The notes: generated by a model from the sequence alone, not told the origin. A DNA stretch of 64,000 bases from Vallitalea longa (GCF_027923465.1 NZ_BRLB01000001.1:1364001-1428000), one strand, 5' to 3'; counted from the stretch's first letter, positions 1-10,042 are shown. Numbers and translations: made by a program.

Positions 1-603
1 TTCATTATCATTAATTAATGTAACTAAATTTTGATTGCTCTTTTCTATATCACGTCTTTTAATCTTCAATGCTCTTATATTATCATAATAATTGTCATTT
101 ATGAAATACGCATACACATATTTATCCATCATAGCTGGTGCTATAACGATTTCATTAAACTTATCAATCTCATTTTCAAAATCTAGATTCTTAATATTAA
201 GATCTTTAGCTAATAGATCAGATTCTATCACGAATGGGTATTTCAACAATACATTGGTCTTATCCCAGATTGTCTCTTGAGAAATTTCTTTATCTACAAT
301 CTCTCCATTTGATATGATCGCTTTCAGAAAATCTATTGAGTTACTAAAAATATCTTGAAATTGGGTATTAGTTTTCTTTATTAGAACATATTCTTGTTGA
401 GGAATATATGTAGCCATTATATCTGGCTTAATGAAATAATACCCCTCTTCCTCTTTTTCTTCTTCTTTATAACTATTATAGTTTATTATATCAGAAAAAA
501 GGTTAAGGTCCGACAAATCATCAAACCATAACCTTGTTGTCTGATATAAACTAAGTACAATCAGTACTGTTAATATAATTGTTTTTAGTATATTATTTTT
601 CAT
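1..603 (-). CDS. YycH-like WalRK regulatory protein (3' end cut by the window edge)
   Basis: Read on the minus strand, an open frame starts at ATG 603 and runs without a stop off the left edge (201 codons visible). The first residues, MKNNILKTIILTVLIVLS, form one uncleaved membrane anchor with a short cytoplasmic tail. A mostly hydrophilic extracytoplasmic part follows. This is the plan of YycH, the membrane protein that modulates the kinase WalK. The gene lies downstream of walR and walK in the same direction, as yycH does in many Firmicutes. Sequence similarity to YycH could not be tested, so the name rests on position, topology and the anchor. It is probably in the walRK transcript and only 35 bases separate it from the preceding gene. 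Confidence 0.6.
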   Translation of the reverse strand, partial: MKNNILKTIILTVLIVLSLYQTTRLWFDDLSDLNLFSDIINYNSYKEEEKEEEGYYFIKPDIMATYIPQQEYVLIKKTNTQFQDIFSNSIDFLKAIISNGEIVDKEISQETIWDKTNVLLKYPFVIESDLLAKDLNIKNLDFENEIDKFNEIVIAPAMMDKYVYAYFINDNYYDNIRALKIKRRDIEKSNQNLVTLINDNE

Positions 604-638
604 GGTAATCAACCCATTAATCTATGATTTATTATTCA

Positions 639-1433
639 CTAACTTGGCTCAGCCAAATTTAATAGATTGAATGTATTTTCATCTATTATTTCTTCATCTA
701 TCTCTGTCTCTTCTTGTTGATTTGTGGAATCCTCACCATCAAATTTAATTTCTATGTTTTCAAGAATTTCTTTTGTTTCTTCTTTCTTTCTATTAACCAT
801 ATATATGTTATATTCTACTTCACTATCTTTTTTGACAGCTATACATATATAATTGATACCAATAGTATTCAAATGAATCTTTTCATTATATATTCCAGAA
901 GGTCCAATGGTCTGATAATCCGATTGGTAAGTAATATTAAGATTTCCTTCATCACCCCAACCATCATATACCATTATACCAACAAGAGTATCTTCTTCTC
1001 CGTTACCTTTAATATTATGTGTAGATTCAAATGTCGGCTTCGCATCAATGAATCTAGATTGTAATTTCAAACCTTCATCATTATTATCTTTTTCCTCAAA
1101 ACCTTTACTAAGATAGAGATACGTAAAAGAATTGATATCTCTTTTTTTGATACTTGACTCATTTTCTGAACCAATATACATATCACTCATATCATTGATA
1201 TCTGAGTTATTGTGAGGTTCATAATAAATAAAATACCTTTCGTCTATGGAAAATACCTCAAAAAAGCTTTTGACGATACCATCTTCAGTTTCTGTATTCT
1301 CTAAGTTTTCTACGCCATCTAGAGAATCAAGCCCATCAGCTTTAGGAGCCGCACATGCAATTATAGGCATACATACAATAATGAATGCACTGATTATCAA
1401 TATTTTAATTGATCTTACTAATGATTTAAACAT
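639..1433 (-). CDS. Secreted protein of unknown function in the walRK operon
   Basis: A 264-residue protein. It begins with a basic/hydrophobic signal-type segment (residues about 1-28, ending IIACAAPKA), which fits export and possibly cleavage after an Ala. The mature part is acidic, with Asp/Glu/Asn-rich stretches near residues 30-55 and at the C-terminus, and has a beta-rich middle. No catalytic motif was recognised. The start ATG has AGAGG about nine bases upstream. The gene sits between walK and a YycH-like gene, where yycH/yycI-type accessory genes are normally found. It could therefore act extracytoplasmically on WalK or on the wall; that is inference from position only. Confidence 0.7.
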   Translation of the reverse strand: MFKSLVRSIKILIISAFIIVCMPIIACAAPKADGLDSLDGVENLENTETEDGIVKSFFEVFSIDERYFIYYEPHNNSDINDMSDMYIGSENESSIKKRDINSFTYLYLSKGFEEKDNNDEGLKLQSRFIDAKPTFESTHNIKGNGEEDTLVGIMVYDGWGDEGNLNITYQSDYQTIGPSGIYNEKIHLNTIGINYICIAVKKDSEVEYNIYMVNRKKEETKEILENIEIKFDGEDSTNQQEETEIDEEIIDENTFNLLNLAEPS

Positions 1434-1691
1434 ATGCTTAACCTCTTTCTAAACTTCTTCTTATATTAATTATATCTCAAATCAACTAATTTTATTAAAG
1501 TTTATCCTATATAATAAGTTAAAGGACATTAAAAAATAAACTTTCCTATAATACTATATATGCCAAATAATATTTATTGCAACTAACTATATAGGTACAA
1601 CACAGTTATTTTCTAATACAATTATACTAGATAAATATTACATTATTATTACAACCAGTTAACTATTACATAACAATATACTAATTAAGTA

Positions 1692-3449
1692 CTATGCTTC
1701 ATACGGAAAGTATAGATAAAAACAAGTGCCCACACCTACTTCGCTGGTAACATTAATATGTCCCCCATGACAATCCATAATCTCTTTTGCTATAGCAAGT
1801 CCAAGTCCAGTACCTCCCATGGCTCTTGATCTGGCTTTATCTACACGATAAAATCTATCAAATATTCTAGTTAAATCTTCATTAGGTATACCCATTCCAG
1901 TATCTTCTATCATTACCACAACATAACTACTTTCTTCATATACATTGATAGTTATGGAATCTCCTTCATTACTATACTTTACGGCATTAGATATTATATT
2001 TTTAATTACCTGTTCAATTCTATTAGCATCACCTATTATTTTGTAATCATTATCAGTTTTGTTATATACCATTTCCTGCTGTTTTTTCTTAGCATGTATC
2101 TGAAACTTACTTATACTGCTTTCTACTATATGTGATAAATTAATACACTGCATAGAAAATTTGGTTTGTTTATTATCCAGTCTGGACAATTCTAGTAGGT
2201 CTTGGACTAATGCAGTCATCCTGTCACTTTCATAGTTAATGACATTAAGGAAATCCAAAGCAATCTGTCTATCATCGACAGCTCCATTAAGTAACGTCTC
2301 TGCATAACTTTTAATAGTTGTAAGAGGAGTCCTTAACTCATGAGAAACATTGGCAACGAACTCTTTTTGCATTTCTTCTAGCTTCTTATGTTTTGTTATA
2401 TCTTGGATAACACATATACTACCCATAATATTCTTGTTTTGGTCCAAATAAGGCGCGAAACACAAGTTGACATACTTTTCCTTGATTCTTATGATATGTT
2501 GCCTTATTCCCCCCTTTATATTCATTAGAAGCCTCTCATAGGTTGTATCTAAATACTGTCCAAATATTTCTATAAAAGAATTTTTATCAGCTAGTCCAAT
2601 TAATTTTCTTGTTGCAGGATTGCTATGTATCAACAATCCATTAGTATCAAATACCAATATACCATCAGTCATATGTGCGAAAACAGTCTCCAACTTATTT
2701 TTTTCACTGGAGATTTCAGTTAAATTATGATTAAGTTCTGTAGCCATGATATTAAAATTCTTAGTCAATTCTCCTATTTCATCCGTAGATAACACTTCAA
2801 TGGGATTATCTAAATCTCCCTCTGACATATCCCTCGCTTTATTAGACAATGCTATTATTGGTTTTGTCAAAAAGTTGGAAAACATGAAACCAAAAACAAT
2901 GGATAACACTATAGCAAATAAAATAGCTAAAAGAATAATTCTAACAGTACTGTATAGATTAATCTTAACTTGCTCTGAAGGAGCTAATATGTATATGACT
3001 GCAACAACTTCATTTTCAACTTTTATCGGACTTGCATAACCTATGTATTCTTTTTTATCATCTTTGTTTCTTCCATACACTTTATCAAATTTTTGTATAC
3101 TTGTATCTTGGATAGCTGCCATAACCATAGGTGTAAGATATGCATCTTTATTTCCCTGTTTATCAGCAAAAATCACTTTTCCATCAGTATCAAGAAGATA
3201 AAGTTTCCTTTCACTGTCTCTGTATCCGCCTATAGCATCTTCCCATTTTCTAATGGCTTCTTCTTTGGTACTGTTTTCTCCTATTGCTTCCATACTGGTA
3301 GATATAGATTTCTTAAGACCCGTTTCTATCTCTTTATACGCATTATTACTGATACGCATGACAATCATGGTTCCACAAGCAATCATAACAATTAACACGA
3401 GAAGTACATATATAGTGACCATTCTCCATTTTAAGCTTTTCATTATCAT
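1692..3449 (-). CDS. walK: WalK (YycG) cell-wall sensor histidine kinase
   Basis: A 585-residue membrane histidine kinase, partner of WalR just upstream. Order seen: TM1 about 12-30, an extracytoplasmic Cache-like sensor loop about 31-165, TM2 about 168-192, HAMP about 192-245, PAS about 252-350, then HisKA with phospho-acceptor His370 in NVSHELRTP. The HATPase has an N-box near Asn484/Asn488, DTGMGIP at 516-522 and GGTGLGLAIA at 545-554. This full TM-sensor-TM-HAMP-PAS-kinase plan is diagnostic of WalK, which controls peptidoglycan hydrolase expression in low-GC Gram-positives. The start is 19 bases from the walR stop, so the two are co-transcribed. ATG 3449 is kept because it follows AGGTGAG; a second Met lies two codons later. 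Confidence 0.93.
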   Translation of the reverse strand: MIMKSLKWRMVTIYVLLVLIVMIACGTMIVMRISNNAYKEIETGLKKSISTSMEAIGENSTKEEAIRKWEDAIGGYRDSERKLYLLDTDGKVIFADKQGNKDAYLTPMVMAAIQDTSIQKFDKVYGRNKDDKKEYIGYASPIKVENEVVAVIYILAPSEQVKINLYSTVRIILLAILFAIVLSIVFGFMFSNFLTKPIIALSNKARDMSEGDLDNPIEVLSTDEIGELTKNFNIMATELNHNLTEISSEKNKLETVFAHMTDGILVFDTNGLLIHSNPATRKLIGLADKNSFIEIFGQYLDTTYERLLMNIKGGIRQHIIRIKEKYVNLCFAPYLDQNKNIMGSICVIQDITKHKKLEEMQKEFVANVSHELRTPLTTIKSYAETLLNGAVDDRQIALDFLNVINYESDRMTALVQDLLELSRLDNKQTKFSMQCINLSHIVESSISKFQIHAKKKQQEMVYNKTDNDYKIIGDANRIEQVIKNIISNAVKYSNEGDSITINVYEESSYVVVMIEDTGMGIPNEDLTRIFDRFYRVDKARSRAMGGTGLGLAIAKEIMDCHGGHINVTSEVGVGTCFYLYFPYEA

Positions 3450-3468
3450 CTCTCACCTAAATCTTGGA

Positions 3469-4155
3469 CTACCCTTTAAAATAGTATCCAATTCCCCTTT
3501 TTGTCAATATAAACTTAGGTTTGCTTGGAACTTCTTCTATTTTTTCTCTAAGTCTTCTTATAGTTACATCTACTGTTCTTACATCACCATAATATTCATA
3601 TCCCCATACTTTTTCAAGTAATTGCTCTCTTGTAAATATCTGTTCTTTTCTGGTTGCCAAGAACTTAAGAAGTTCATATTCTCTTACTGTAAGAGCTATA
3701 GGTTTATTATCTATCTTAACTTCATAACGATCTATGTTAATACTCATATTTTCAAAATCCATTATATGTATGTCTTTCGTATCTTTAGCATCTAATACAG
3801 TTCTTCTGAGATTAGCTTTTACCCTAGCCATCAATTCTCTAATGCTAAAAGGTTTTGTAACGAAATCATCTGCACCAAGTTCAAGCCCCAACACTTTATC
3901 AACTTCTTCTGCTCTAGCTGTAAGCATTATTATTGGTGTATCGTATTTATTCCTAATGATCTTACATACTTGAAGCCCATCAACTTTTGGCATCATAATA
4001 TCAAGTAAAACCAGATCCGGTTTCTCTTTCTCGAATATCTGTAATCCTTCTTCCCCGTTAAAAGCTGTTATAACATTATAACCCTCTCTCTGAAGATTAA
4101 ATTTCAAAATATCAACGATAGCTTTTTCATCATCTACAACAAGTATTTTCGACAT
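3469..4155 (-). CDS. walR: WalR (YycF) OmpR-family response regulator
   Basis: A 228-residue response regulator. The receiver domain begins MSKILVVDDEKAIV, with acidic-pocket Asp residues and phospho-acceptor Asp52 in VLLDIMMPKVDG. A C-terminal OmpR/PhoB winged helix follows, containing TVREYELLKFLA, DVRTVDVTIRRLREKI and the ending RGIGYYF. The start is placed at the ATG preceded by GAGAGGAGAG with about six bases of spacing. A longer reading from 4176 would place that RBS inside the gene. In Firmicutes WalR controls autolysin and wall genes. An M23 hydrolase gene lies immediately upstream on the same strand but has its own terminator, so it is a separate unit. The 304-base gap 4156-4459 otherwise holds only that terminator and AT-rich leader sequence. 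Confidence 0.93.
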   Translation of the reverse strand: MSKILVVDDEKAIVDILKFNLQREGYNVITAFNGEEGLQIFEKEKPDLVLLDIMMPKVDGLQVCKIIRNKYDTPIIMLTARAEEVDKVLGLELGADDFVTKPFSIRELMARVKANLRRTVLDAKDTKDIHIMDFENMSINIDRYEVKIDNKPIALTVREYELLKFLATRKEQIFTREQLLEKVWGYEYYGDVRTVDVTIRRLREKIEEVPSKPKFILTKRGIGYYFKG

Positions 4156-4412
4156 GTATACTCTCCTCTCAATCATCCCTCTATAATTGAATATAATAAT
4201 TAATTACTTAACTTTCCCTCTTCAATATCCTATATTTTTTGTTCTGTAAACCAAACCTATAACCCTTTATTTACCTACATTAAATTAAAGGTAGGGAAGT
4301 TAAGTCACTTATATATATTATTCTACCAAATAAAGGCTATTATGTAAATAAACCTTTTACCCTTTAGATAAGAAAAATGCTACTCCTCGTCTTTCCTTTT
4401 AGAATTAAAAAA

Positions 4413-4446
4413 ACTCACCTTAAATAATACTTAATTTAAGGTGAGT
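4413..4446 (-). terminator. Intrinsic terminator of the M23 peptidase gene
   Basis: A perfect 12-bp inverted repeat (ACTCACCTTAAA / TTTAAGGTGAGT) with a 10-base loop, just after the stop of the M23 gene. Read on the minus strand it is followed by a run of seven T. Confidence 0.85.
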
Positions 4447-4459
4447 CCATTTTAATTTT

Positions 4460-6043
4460 TTAGTCAAGATATTTTATTGGATTAGCAGCAACATTGTTGA
4501 ATCTGATCTCGAAGTGTACATGTGGTCCACTACTATTACCAGTGCTTCCAAGTTTAGCTATCTCTTGATATTGAGAAACTTTCTGACCTTTCTTCACAAC
4601 AACTCTACTGCAATGAGCATATCGTGTTAAAACACCGTTTCCATGGTCGATATCAACTGTATAACCATATGTTGAACTCTTCCATCCTGCAAACACAACT
4701 GTTCCACCATCCGAAGCTCTTATGCTTGCTCCTATAGGTAATCCACCAAGATCTAGACCATGATGGAATTTTCCACGTCTATAACCAAATGGTGATGTTA
4801 CTATAGAACCGACAACAGGATATACGAAATTTCCTGTTGAACCTTTTGAAGGGAATGGCTTGATACCCACTTCTATAACTTTTGATTTAGGTTCTTTTAT
4901 AACTTTTTCTTCTAAGATATTTCTTGATTTTTCATATCCATTAACTTTTGTTACTACAGCGGTTACTTGCATTTCACCATCTGTACCATATTCTAGGACA
5001 GTAGTAGTTCCTGTGTATTTATTCTTATTCTCAACTTTTTCAACTGTATATTGAATAGGCTTCGTATATACTATTTTCTCTTCACAAGCCACTGATAATT
5101 CTGGCTCTGGAACAGTAACAATAATTTCCTGACCTATTTTTATGAATTTCTGCTTTTCTATACCTGGGTTGATTTTCATCAAGTCAGTAAGCTTCATATC
5201 ATTTTTTTGTGCTATTTCTGATAAAGTATCACCTTTAGCAACGGTATATACTTTTTCTTCTTCATTCTCTTTAGTAATAAGTTCAGTAGCAACAGTAACA
5301 TCAGCTATATCTTCTTTATCTACAAACCCTTTGACTATCTGTATATCCTCTGCAAAAGATATACCAACTGTCTCAATAGGTGTTTCTGCATCTTTATTGT
5401 CATCTGAATCAAGATTATTATCTTCTGCAACATCAGCAACTGTTCTTAATGCTCTTTCTTCATCAAAGTTTTCATTTTTAACTATCACTGGCATTCTTAC
5501 TGATGCTGTATAAGGTACTCTCACTAGATTGATATCATAACCTTCTACTTGAGCAACATACATACTCTGAGCATTTTTCAATACTTCCTTAACATCGTCT
5601 TCATCTTTTAATGCTACTTGAAAATCATCACCTATTTTAAGGAAATAGCCTTTTACCTGAAATGATTCTTTATCTTCAGCTAAAGCACTTCTTAGATTAT
5701 CAAGTAATGTTTCTTTGGTAGTTATATCTTCTTTTTCAGCATATTCAAGATAATATTTGAGTTCCTTACCAACCTTCATATGCTCCCCATTTTCGTCTTT
5801 TATCTCTGCTTTCGCTACACGATATACTTCATCAGCAACAGATTTATCTATGACAATACCCATACTTTTCCCATCATATACTACGTTATATGAGTTAGCT
5901 GTGGCTATTGCATTAGTATCAATTTTATTAGAAATAAATACATTACCTATTGTAAAGAATATCAATAATGAGCAAAAAATCAATATTATTTCTTTTCTAT
6001 ACTTCAATAATATATGTTCTTTATATTTTGGCGCTCCATTCAT
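4460..6043 (-). CDS. Membrane-anchored M23 peptidoglycan endopeptidase with LysM and G5 domains
   Basis: A 527-residue exported wall hydrolase. The N-terminus is a single TM/signal anchor (RKEIILIFCSLLIFFTIGN). A long region of unknown fold follows, then LysM (YTVAKGDTLSEIAQKN...) for glycan binding, a G5 domain (about residues 325-400) and a C-terminal M23 lysostaphin-type Zn peptidase. The metal and active-site motifs HHGLDLGG and HVHFE are intact, so the enzyme is predicted active on peptide cross-links. The start is the ATG following GGAGG by eight bases; an in-frame TTG five codons earlier would overlap that RBS. It lies directly upstream of walRK, whose usual targets are this class of enzyme, so control by WalR is plausible but not shown. 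Confidence 0.9.
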   Translation of the reverse strand: MNGAPKYKEHILLKYRKEIILIFCSLLIFFTIGNVFISNKIDTNAIATANSYNVVYDGKSMGIVIDKSVADEVYRVAKAEIKDENGEHMKVGKELKYYLEYAEKEDITTKETLLDNLRSALAEDKESFQVKGYFLKIGDDFQVALKDEDDVKEVLKNAQSMYVAQVEGYDINLVRVPYTASVRMPVIVKNENFDEERALRTVADVAEDNNLDSDDNKDAETPIETVGISFAEDIQIVKGFVDKEDIADVTVATELITKENEEEKVYTVAKGDTLSEIAQKNDMKLTDLMKINPGIEKQKFIKIGQEIIVTVPEPELSVACEEKIVYTKPIQYTVEKVENKNKYTGTTTVLEYGTDGEMQVTAVVTKVNGYEKSRNILEEKVIKEPKSKVIEVGIKPFPSKGSTGNFVYPVVGSIVTSPFGYRRGKFHHGLDLGGLPIGASIRASDGGTVVFAGWKSSTYGYTVDIDHGNGVLTRYAHCSRVVVKKGQKVSQYQEIAKLGSTGNSSGPHVHFEIRFNNVAANPIKYLD

Positions 6044-6353
6044 AAATACTTCCTCCAAGTAATACTTTTTAAATCATCCTGTAATACTTCTGTAATAATT
6101 GTAACTTAATTGTACCAAACAAATTATAAATTGTAAAGTATTTTATTTAATTTTAGCAAATTTATTATAAAATAACATAACTAATTAACTTTATTTACTT
6201 AACACTTATATTAAATTTTTTGTAATATTATCACCATACCTTTCCATTTTTAGTAACTCATAACCTATATTTTTCCCATTAAATCATGGTTTTAATACAT
6301 TTCAATTAAATCCATTATAGGCACTACTTATAAGTTTTGGTAAATTTTTCACG

Positions 6354-6382
6354 TTGATATTTTAATTTTTGTCTTATACAAT
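6354..6382 (+). promoter_or_regulatory. Candidate sigma-A promoter of the 1136-residue S-layer-type gene
   Basis: TTGATA at 6354-6359 and TACAAT at 6377-6382, separated by 17 bases. This predicts a start near 6389 and a 5' leader of about 225 bases. Confidence 0.5.
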
Positions 6383-6481
6383 TGTTAATGTAATGGTTAA
6401 TTTACATAATCTACATACTAACCAATCCATGATTGCATATGTAAATATCTATGTAATCACAATATAAGTTGATACATATTG

Positions 6482-6516
6482 AAATGACACGGCACTGTCA
6501 TTTTCTGCATTTTTTC
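6482..6516 (+). promoter_or_regulatory. Leader hairpin with T-run upstream of the S-layer-type gene
   Basis: An 8-bp perfect stem AAATGACA/TGTCATTT with a six-base loop (CGGCAC), then a T-rich stretch ending in six T. It resembles a weak terminator or attenuator inside the leader, or an mRNA-stabilising hairpin. No function is shown. Confidence 0.4.
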
Positions 6517-6613
6517 ACAACTTATAACAAACTAAAGACAGATGAACTACTCTATTGGTACTATAGAGATTGTTCAAGATACTAACGAATTAATTTAATA
6601 AGGAGGAAAAAAA

Positions 6614-9600
6614 ATGAAAAAAGCAATGAGAAAAGTTATGGCATTTGCACTTGCTGCATTCATGCTATTTTCAACTGTTCCTAGTTTTGCCGCACCAACA
6701 GTTTCAGATCAAGCAAAACTAGACAAACTGGAAGAACTTAATGTTATTAAAGGTGAGGGTCATGGTATAGACGGTACTAAGACTATGACTAGATATCGTT
6801 CAGTCGTAATGTTACTTAGACTTATGGGTCTTGAAGATGATATGTTAGCATTCGATTATGAAGGTAAAGACACATTTACTGATGCAGAAGGTCAAAATGG
6901 TTACCAAGCAAGATTAATGGCTTACGTAAAAGCTCATCCAGAATTAAATATTGTTGGATATCCTGATGGAACTTTCAGACCTTACCAAGAAATCAACTCT
7001 CAAGAATATGCAAAAATCTTACTTATGGTTTTAAGTTACGACGACCCAGAAGATTACACTTGGGAAACTGTAGCAGAAAAATCTGAAGAAATCGGATTAG
7101 TTGATTCAGCAAGTGACATTAATTTAACTGATGAATTTAAAGTATTGAAACTTGGAGTTCTTACATATGATGCATTAACTCTTGTATCTAAAGGTGATAA
7201 CATTACATTAGGCGAAAGACTTAATGTTCCTATCGTCATTACTAAATTAGATATCAACTCAGTATCATCATTAAATTCAACAACTCAAGAAGTATCTCTT
7301 AATAAAGCTATTTCATTAGTTCCATCTACTGATTCATTTGATATAGTTGATGAAGATGGTGAAAGTTTCGACGTGTTAAGTGCTTCATTAAGAACTAATG
7401 ATACAATCGTTAGACTTGCAACTGAAGAATTAGAAGAAAATCACCTATATACTCTTACTTATAATGGTGAATCATACAAATTCGTTGCAAAAGCTGCTGA
7501 TAGCGAAAAACCTGAATTATTATCAGCTGTTGCTTTAACTAACACTTCTGTACAATTGAACTTCAGTGAAGAAGTAGACGTTAACGCTATTGATGCATCA
7601 AATTATAGCATAAACGATTTAGACGTAGTAAGTGCTGCATACGATGTTGATGCAGATGATAACTCAATCAAAACTGTAGTTATATTAAAAACTTCATCTC
7701 AAAAACAAGGTACTATTTATGAAGTAGAAGTTTCTAACGTAACTGATTTATCAGGTAATAAAATAGATAGTGATAATGATAGTTTCCAATTTGGTGGTCT
7801 TCCAAAGGATGAAACTGCTCCTCAATTAGTTTCTGCTGTAGCATTATCTAATACAACAGTAAAATTATCATTCGACGAAGAAATGGATAAAGCTTCTGTT
7901 GAAAACATTGCTAACTATGAAATCGAAGGTCTTAATGTATTAAAAGCAGAAAGACAAACAGAGAAAAACCAAGTTTTATTAACAACTACATCACAATCTG
8001 TAGGAACTATCCACGAAGTTGTAGTTAAAAATGTTAAAGATGTTTCTGGTAACGTAATAGATTCTGATTATGATGAATTCTTATTTGCTGGTCTTCCAAA
8101 AGATGAAACAGATCCAAAATTAAATTATGCTTACAGCTTAACTAATACATCTGTTAAATTAATCTTTGATGAAGAAGTAGATAAAGTAACAGCTGAAAAC
8201 ATTGCTAACTATGAAATCGAAGGTTTAGACATATTAAAAGCAGAAAAGCAAACTTCAGGTGACGAAGTAGTATTAACTACATCTGTACATGAAGAAGGAC
8301 ATTTATATGAAGTTACTGTATCTAATATTACTGATCTAACTGGTAATAAAATTGACTCAGATTATGATTCTAGATCATTTGCAGGATTAGATGAAGATAC
8401 TACTGAACCTCAAGTAGTTGGCGCTATTGCAGTTGATAATAAAACTGTTAAAGTAACTTTTGATAAGCCAATGGATGAAATAAGTGCTAGCATACCTTAC
8501 AACTACTACTTTGGTGAAGATTTAGGTTACCCAACAAAAGTTGTAAAAGATACTGTAGAAACTGACGGTTCAGTATGGGTATTAACAACTGGTACTCAAT
8601 CTTCAGAAATATATACTGTAGAAGTTAGAGACGTAAAAGATCTAAGTGGAAATGTTATAAATGAAGATTATGATGAAGCAGAATTCGCTGGTATTGGTAC
8701 AGCTGATGGAACTGCTCCAAAATTAAGCTCAGCAGTTGCTATCAATAACAACACTGTAGTAGTTAAATTTAATGAAAAAATTGATGAAGATACTGTAGAT
8801 CCTTCAGACTTCACATTTACTGTTGAAACAGGTGAAGAAGATGAGAATAATCCTAATCACATTGCAGACGCTGTTTATCCATTCGCAGCAGATGTTAATG
8901 ATGACAAGAAAACTGTAACTCTTCAATTCAACGAAGCTACTATGTCATCTGGTGTTATCTATAGAGTAACAGCTTCTGAAATTAATGATACTACAGGTAA
9001 TGAAATTGTAAAAGGTACTAACGACTCAGCATTATTTGCAGGAACAACAACAGAAAATGAAGCTCCAAGAGTAAAATCTGCTGTATTACTTAACAACCAA
9101 ACCTTAAAAGTTTCATTCACTGAAGCAATCAGCGTAATTAGTGAACTTGATAAGACTGACTTTGATATTACTCCTTCTGATGATGACGAAGAATTTGATG
9201 GAAAAGTTAACAAAGTTATCGTAAGTGAAGATAAGAAATATGTAACTATATATTACACTGACGCTAATTTTGAATCAGGTAATCTATATACTGTAACAGT
9301 TGTAGCTGACAAAATCAAAGATGCTCTTGGTATTGATTCTCTAGATACAACTGATGAAAGAAATGAAGCTCTATTTGGTGGAATCAACAGTAGTGTAACT
9401 AGTCCTAAGATCTTAGGTGTAGTATCTGTTGATGAAAATACAATTGATATAAGATTCGATCAAGTTATTAACTCATTATTAGATTCTGCTAATGAAGATG
9501 ATATCGTTATAAAACAAAACGGTAAAGTAGTAGACGCAGAAGATAAATTAGTAAGAGCTGAAGGAACAAACGGTAATACACTAAGAGTATTCTTTAATGA

Positions 9601-10024
9601 AACTCCATTCAACAGCAGACTTGTATATACTGTTGAAGTAGATGCAAGTAAAATAAGCAATAACAACGGATTAGTAATGGATTCAGATGATAACTCAGCT
9701 CAATTCGCTTCAATAACAAAAGAAAACAAAGATCCAGAATTAGCAAGTGCAGTAGCTATCTCTAACACTCAAACAAAAGTTACTTTTTCTGAAATTGTAA
9801 CAGGCGTTAAGACTGGTAGAAAATCTAAAGTATTCGCTCTTACTGGAGTAGATGTTACTAACGTTAAAGCTCTAGAAGATGGTAAATCATTTATAATAAC
9901 ACATAAAAAAACTACTACAGGCAACATGGTAACAGTTTCAATCAAAGACGGTTCATCTATAAAAGATGAAGCTGGAGTTGGAACTGTAAATACTGATAAA
10001 ACTGTAAAATTTGTTTCTAAATAA
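6614..10024 (+). CDS. SLH-type surface protein with about eight Big_5 repeats (S-layer protein candidate)
   Basis: A 1136-residue exported protein. A signal peptide (residues 1-26, ending PSFAAP) precedes an N-terminal anchor region of about 200 residues with SLH-like motifs: DTFTDAEGQNGYQA, IVGYPDGTFRPYQEINSQEY, and a third degenerate copy. After a transitional domain there are about eight tandem repeats of roughly 95-105 residues. Each begins like PxLxSAVALxNTSVKLxFDEEVD and ends near VxDLSGNxIDSDYD, the Big_5/SbsA-type Ig-like fold. The protein is acidic and essentially Cys-free, as typical S-layer proteins are. SLH modules usually bind pyruvylated secondary wall polymers. GGAGG lies eight bases before the ATG. 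It is monocistronic, with its own promoter and a strong terminator. Confidence 0.88.
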   Translation: MKKAMRKVMAFALAAFMLFSTVPSFAAPTVSDQAKLDKLEELNVIKGEGHGIDGTKTMTRYRSVVMLLRLMGLEDDMLAFDYEGKDTFTDAEGQNGYQARLMAYVKAHPELNIVGYPDGTFRPYQEINSQEYAKILLMVLSYDDPEDYTWETVAEKSEEIGLVDSASDINLTDEFKVLKLGVLTYDALTLVSKGDNITLGERLNVPIVITKLDINSVSSLNSTTQEVSLNKAISLVPSTDSFDIVDEDGESFDVLSASLRTNDTIVRLATEELEENHLYTLTYNGESYKFVAKAADSEKPELLSAVALTNTSVQLNFSEEVDVNAIDASNYSINDLDVVSAAYDVDADDNSIKTVVILKTSSQKQGTIYEVEVSNVTDLSGNKIDSDNDSFQFGGLPKDETAPQLVSAVALSNTTVKLSFDEEMDKASVENIANYEIEGLNVLKAERQTEKNQVLLTTTSQSVGTIHEVVVKNVKDVSGNVIDSDYDEFLFAGLPKDETDPKLNYAYSLTNTSVKLIFDEEVDKVTAENIANYEIEGLDILKAEKQTSGDEVVLTTSVHEEGHLYEVTVSNITDLTGNKIDSDYDSRSFAGLDEDTTEPQVVGAIAVDNKTVKVTFDKPMDEISASIPYNYYFGEDLGYPTKVVKDTVETDGSVWVLTTGTQSSEIYTVEVRDVKDLSGNVINEDYDEAEFAGIGTADGTAPKLSSAVAINNNTVVVKFNEKIDEDTVDPSDFTFTVETGEEDENNPNHIADAVYPFAADVNDDKKTVTLQFNEATMSSGVIYRVTASEINDTTGNEIVKGTNDSALFAGTTTENEAPRVKSAVLLNNQTLKVSFTEAISVISELDKTDFDITPSDDDEEFDGKVNKVIVSEDKKYVTIYYTDANFESGNLYTVTVVADKIKDALGIDSLDTTDERNEALFGGINSSVTSPKILGVVSVDENTIDIRFDQVINSLLDSANEDDIVIKQNGKVVDAEDKLVRAEGTNGNTLRVFFNETPFNSRLVYTVEVDASKISNNNGLVMDSDDNSAQFASITKENKDPELASAVAISNTQTKVTFSEIVTGVKTGRKSKVFALTGVDVTNVKALEDGKSFIITHKKTTTGNMVTVSIKDGSSIKDEAGVGTVNTDKTVKFVSK

Positions 10025-10042
10025 ATTCTACAATAAATATTT

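Larger units (their letters stand above)
6044..6613. other. 570-base divergent intergenic region and S-layer gene leader
   Basis: AT-rich gap between the M23 gene (minus) and the SLH/Big_5 gene (plus). It holds a candidate promoter for the plus-strand gene and at least three inverted repeats in the predicted 225-base leader: 6394-6424 (TGGTTA/TAACCA), 6431-6458 (GATTGCATA/TATGTAATC, one G:U) and 6482-6503 (AAATGACA/TGTCATTT). No open frame worth calling was seen. Confidence 0.6.

Noticed and set aside
4156-4176. Longer WalR start (ATG 4176)
   Set aside because: It would place the GGAGAG RBS inside the gene and add seven non-conserved residues before MSKILVVDDE.
7500-9800. Regularly repeated DNA suggesting a repeat array
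   Set aside because: The periodicity of about 300 bases is the coding repeat of Big_5 domains, not a CRISPR or non-coding array; no short identical repeats with unique spacers.
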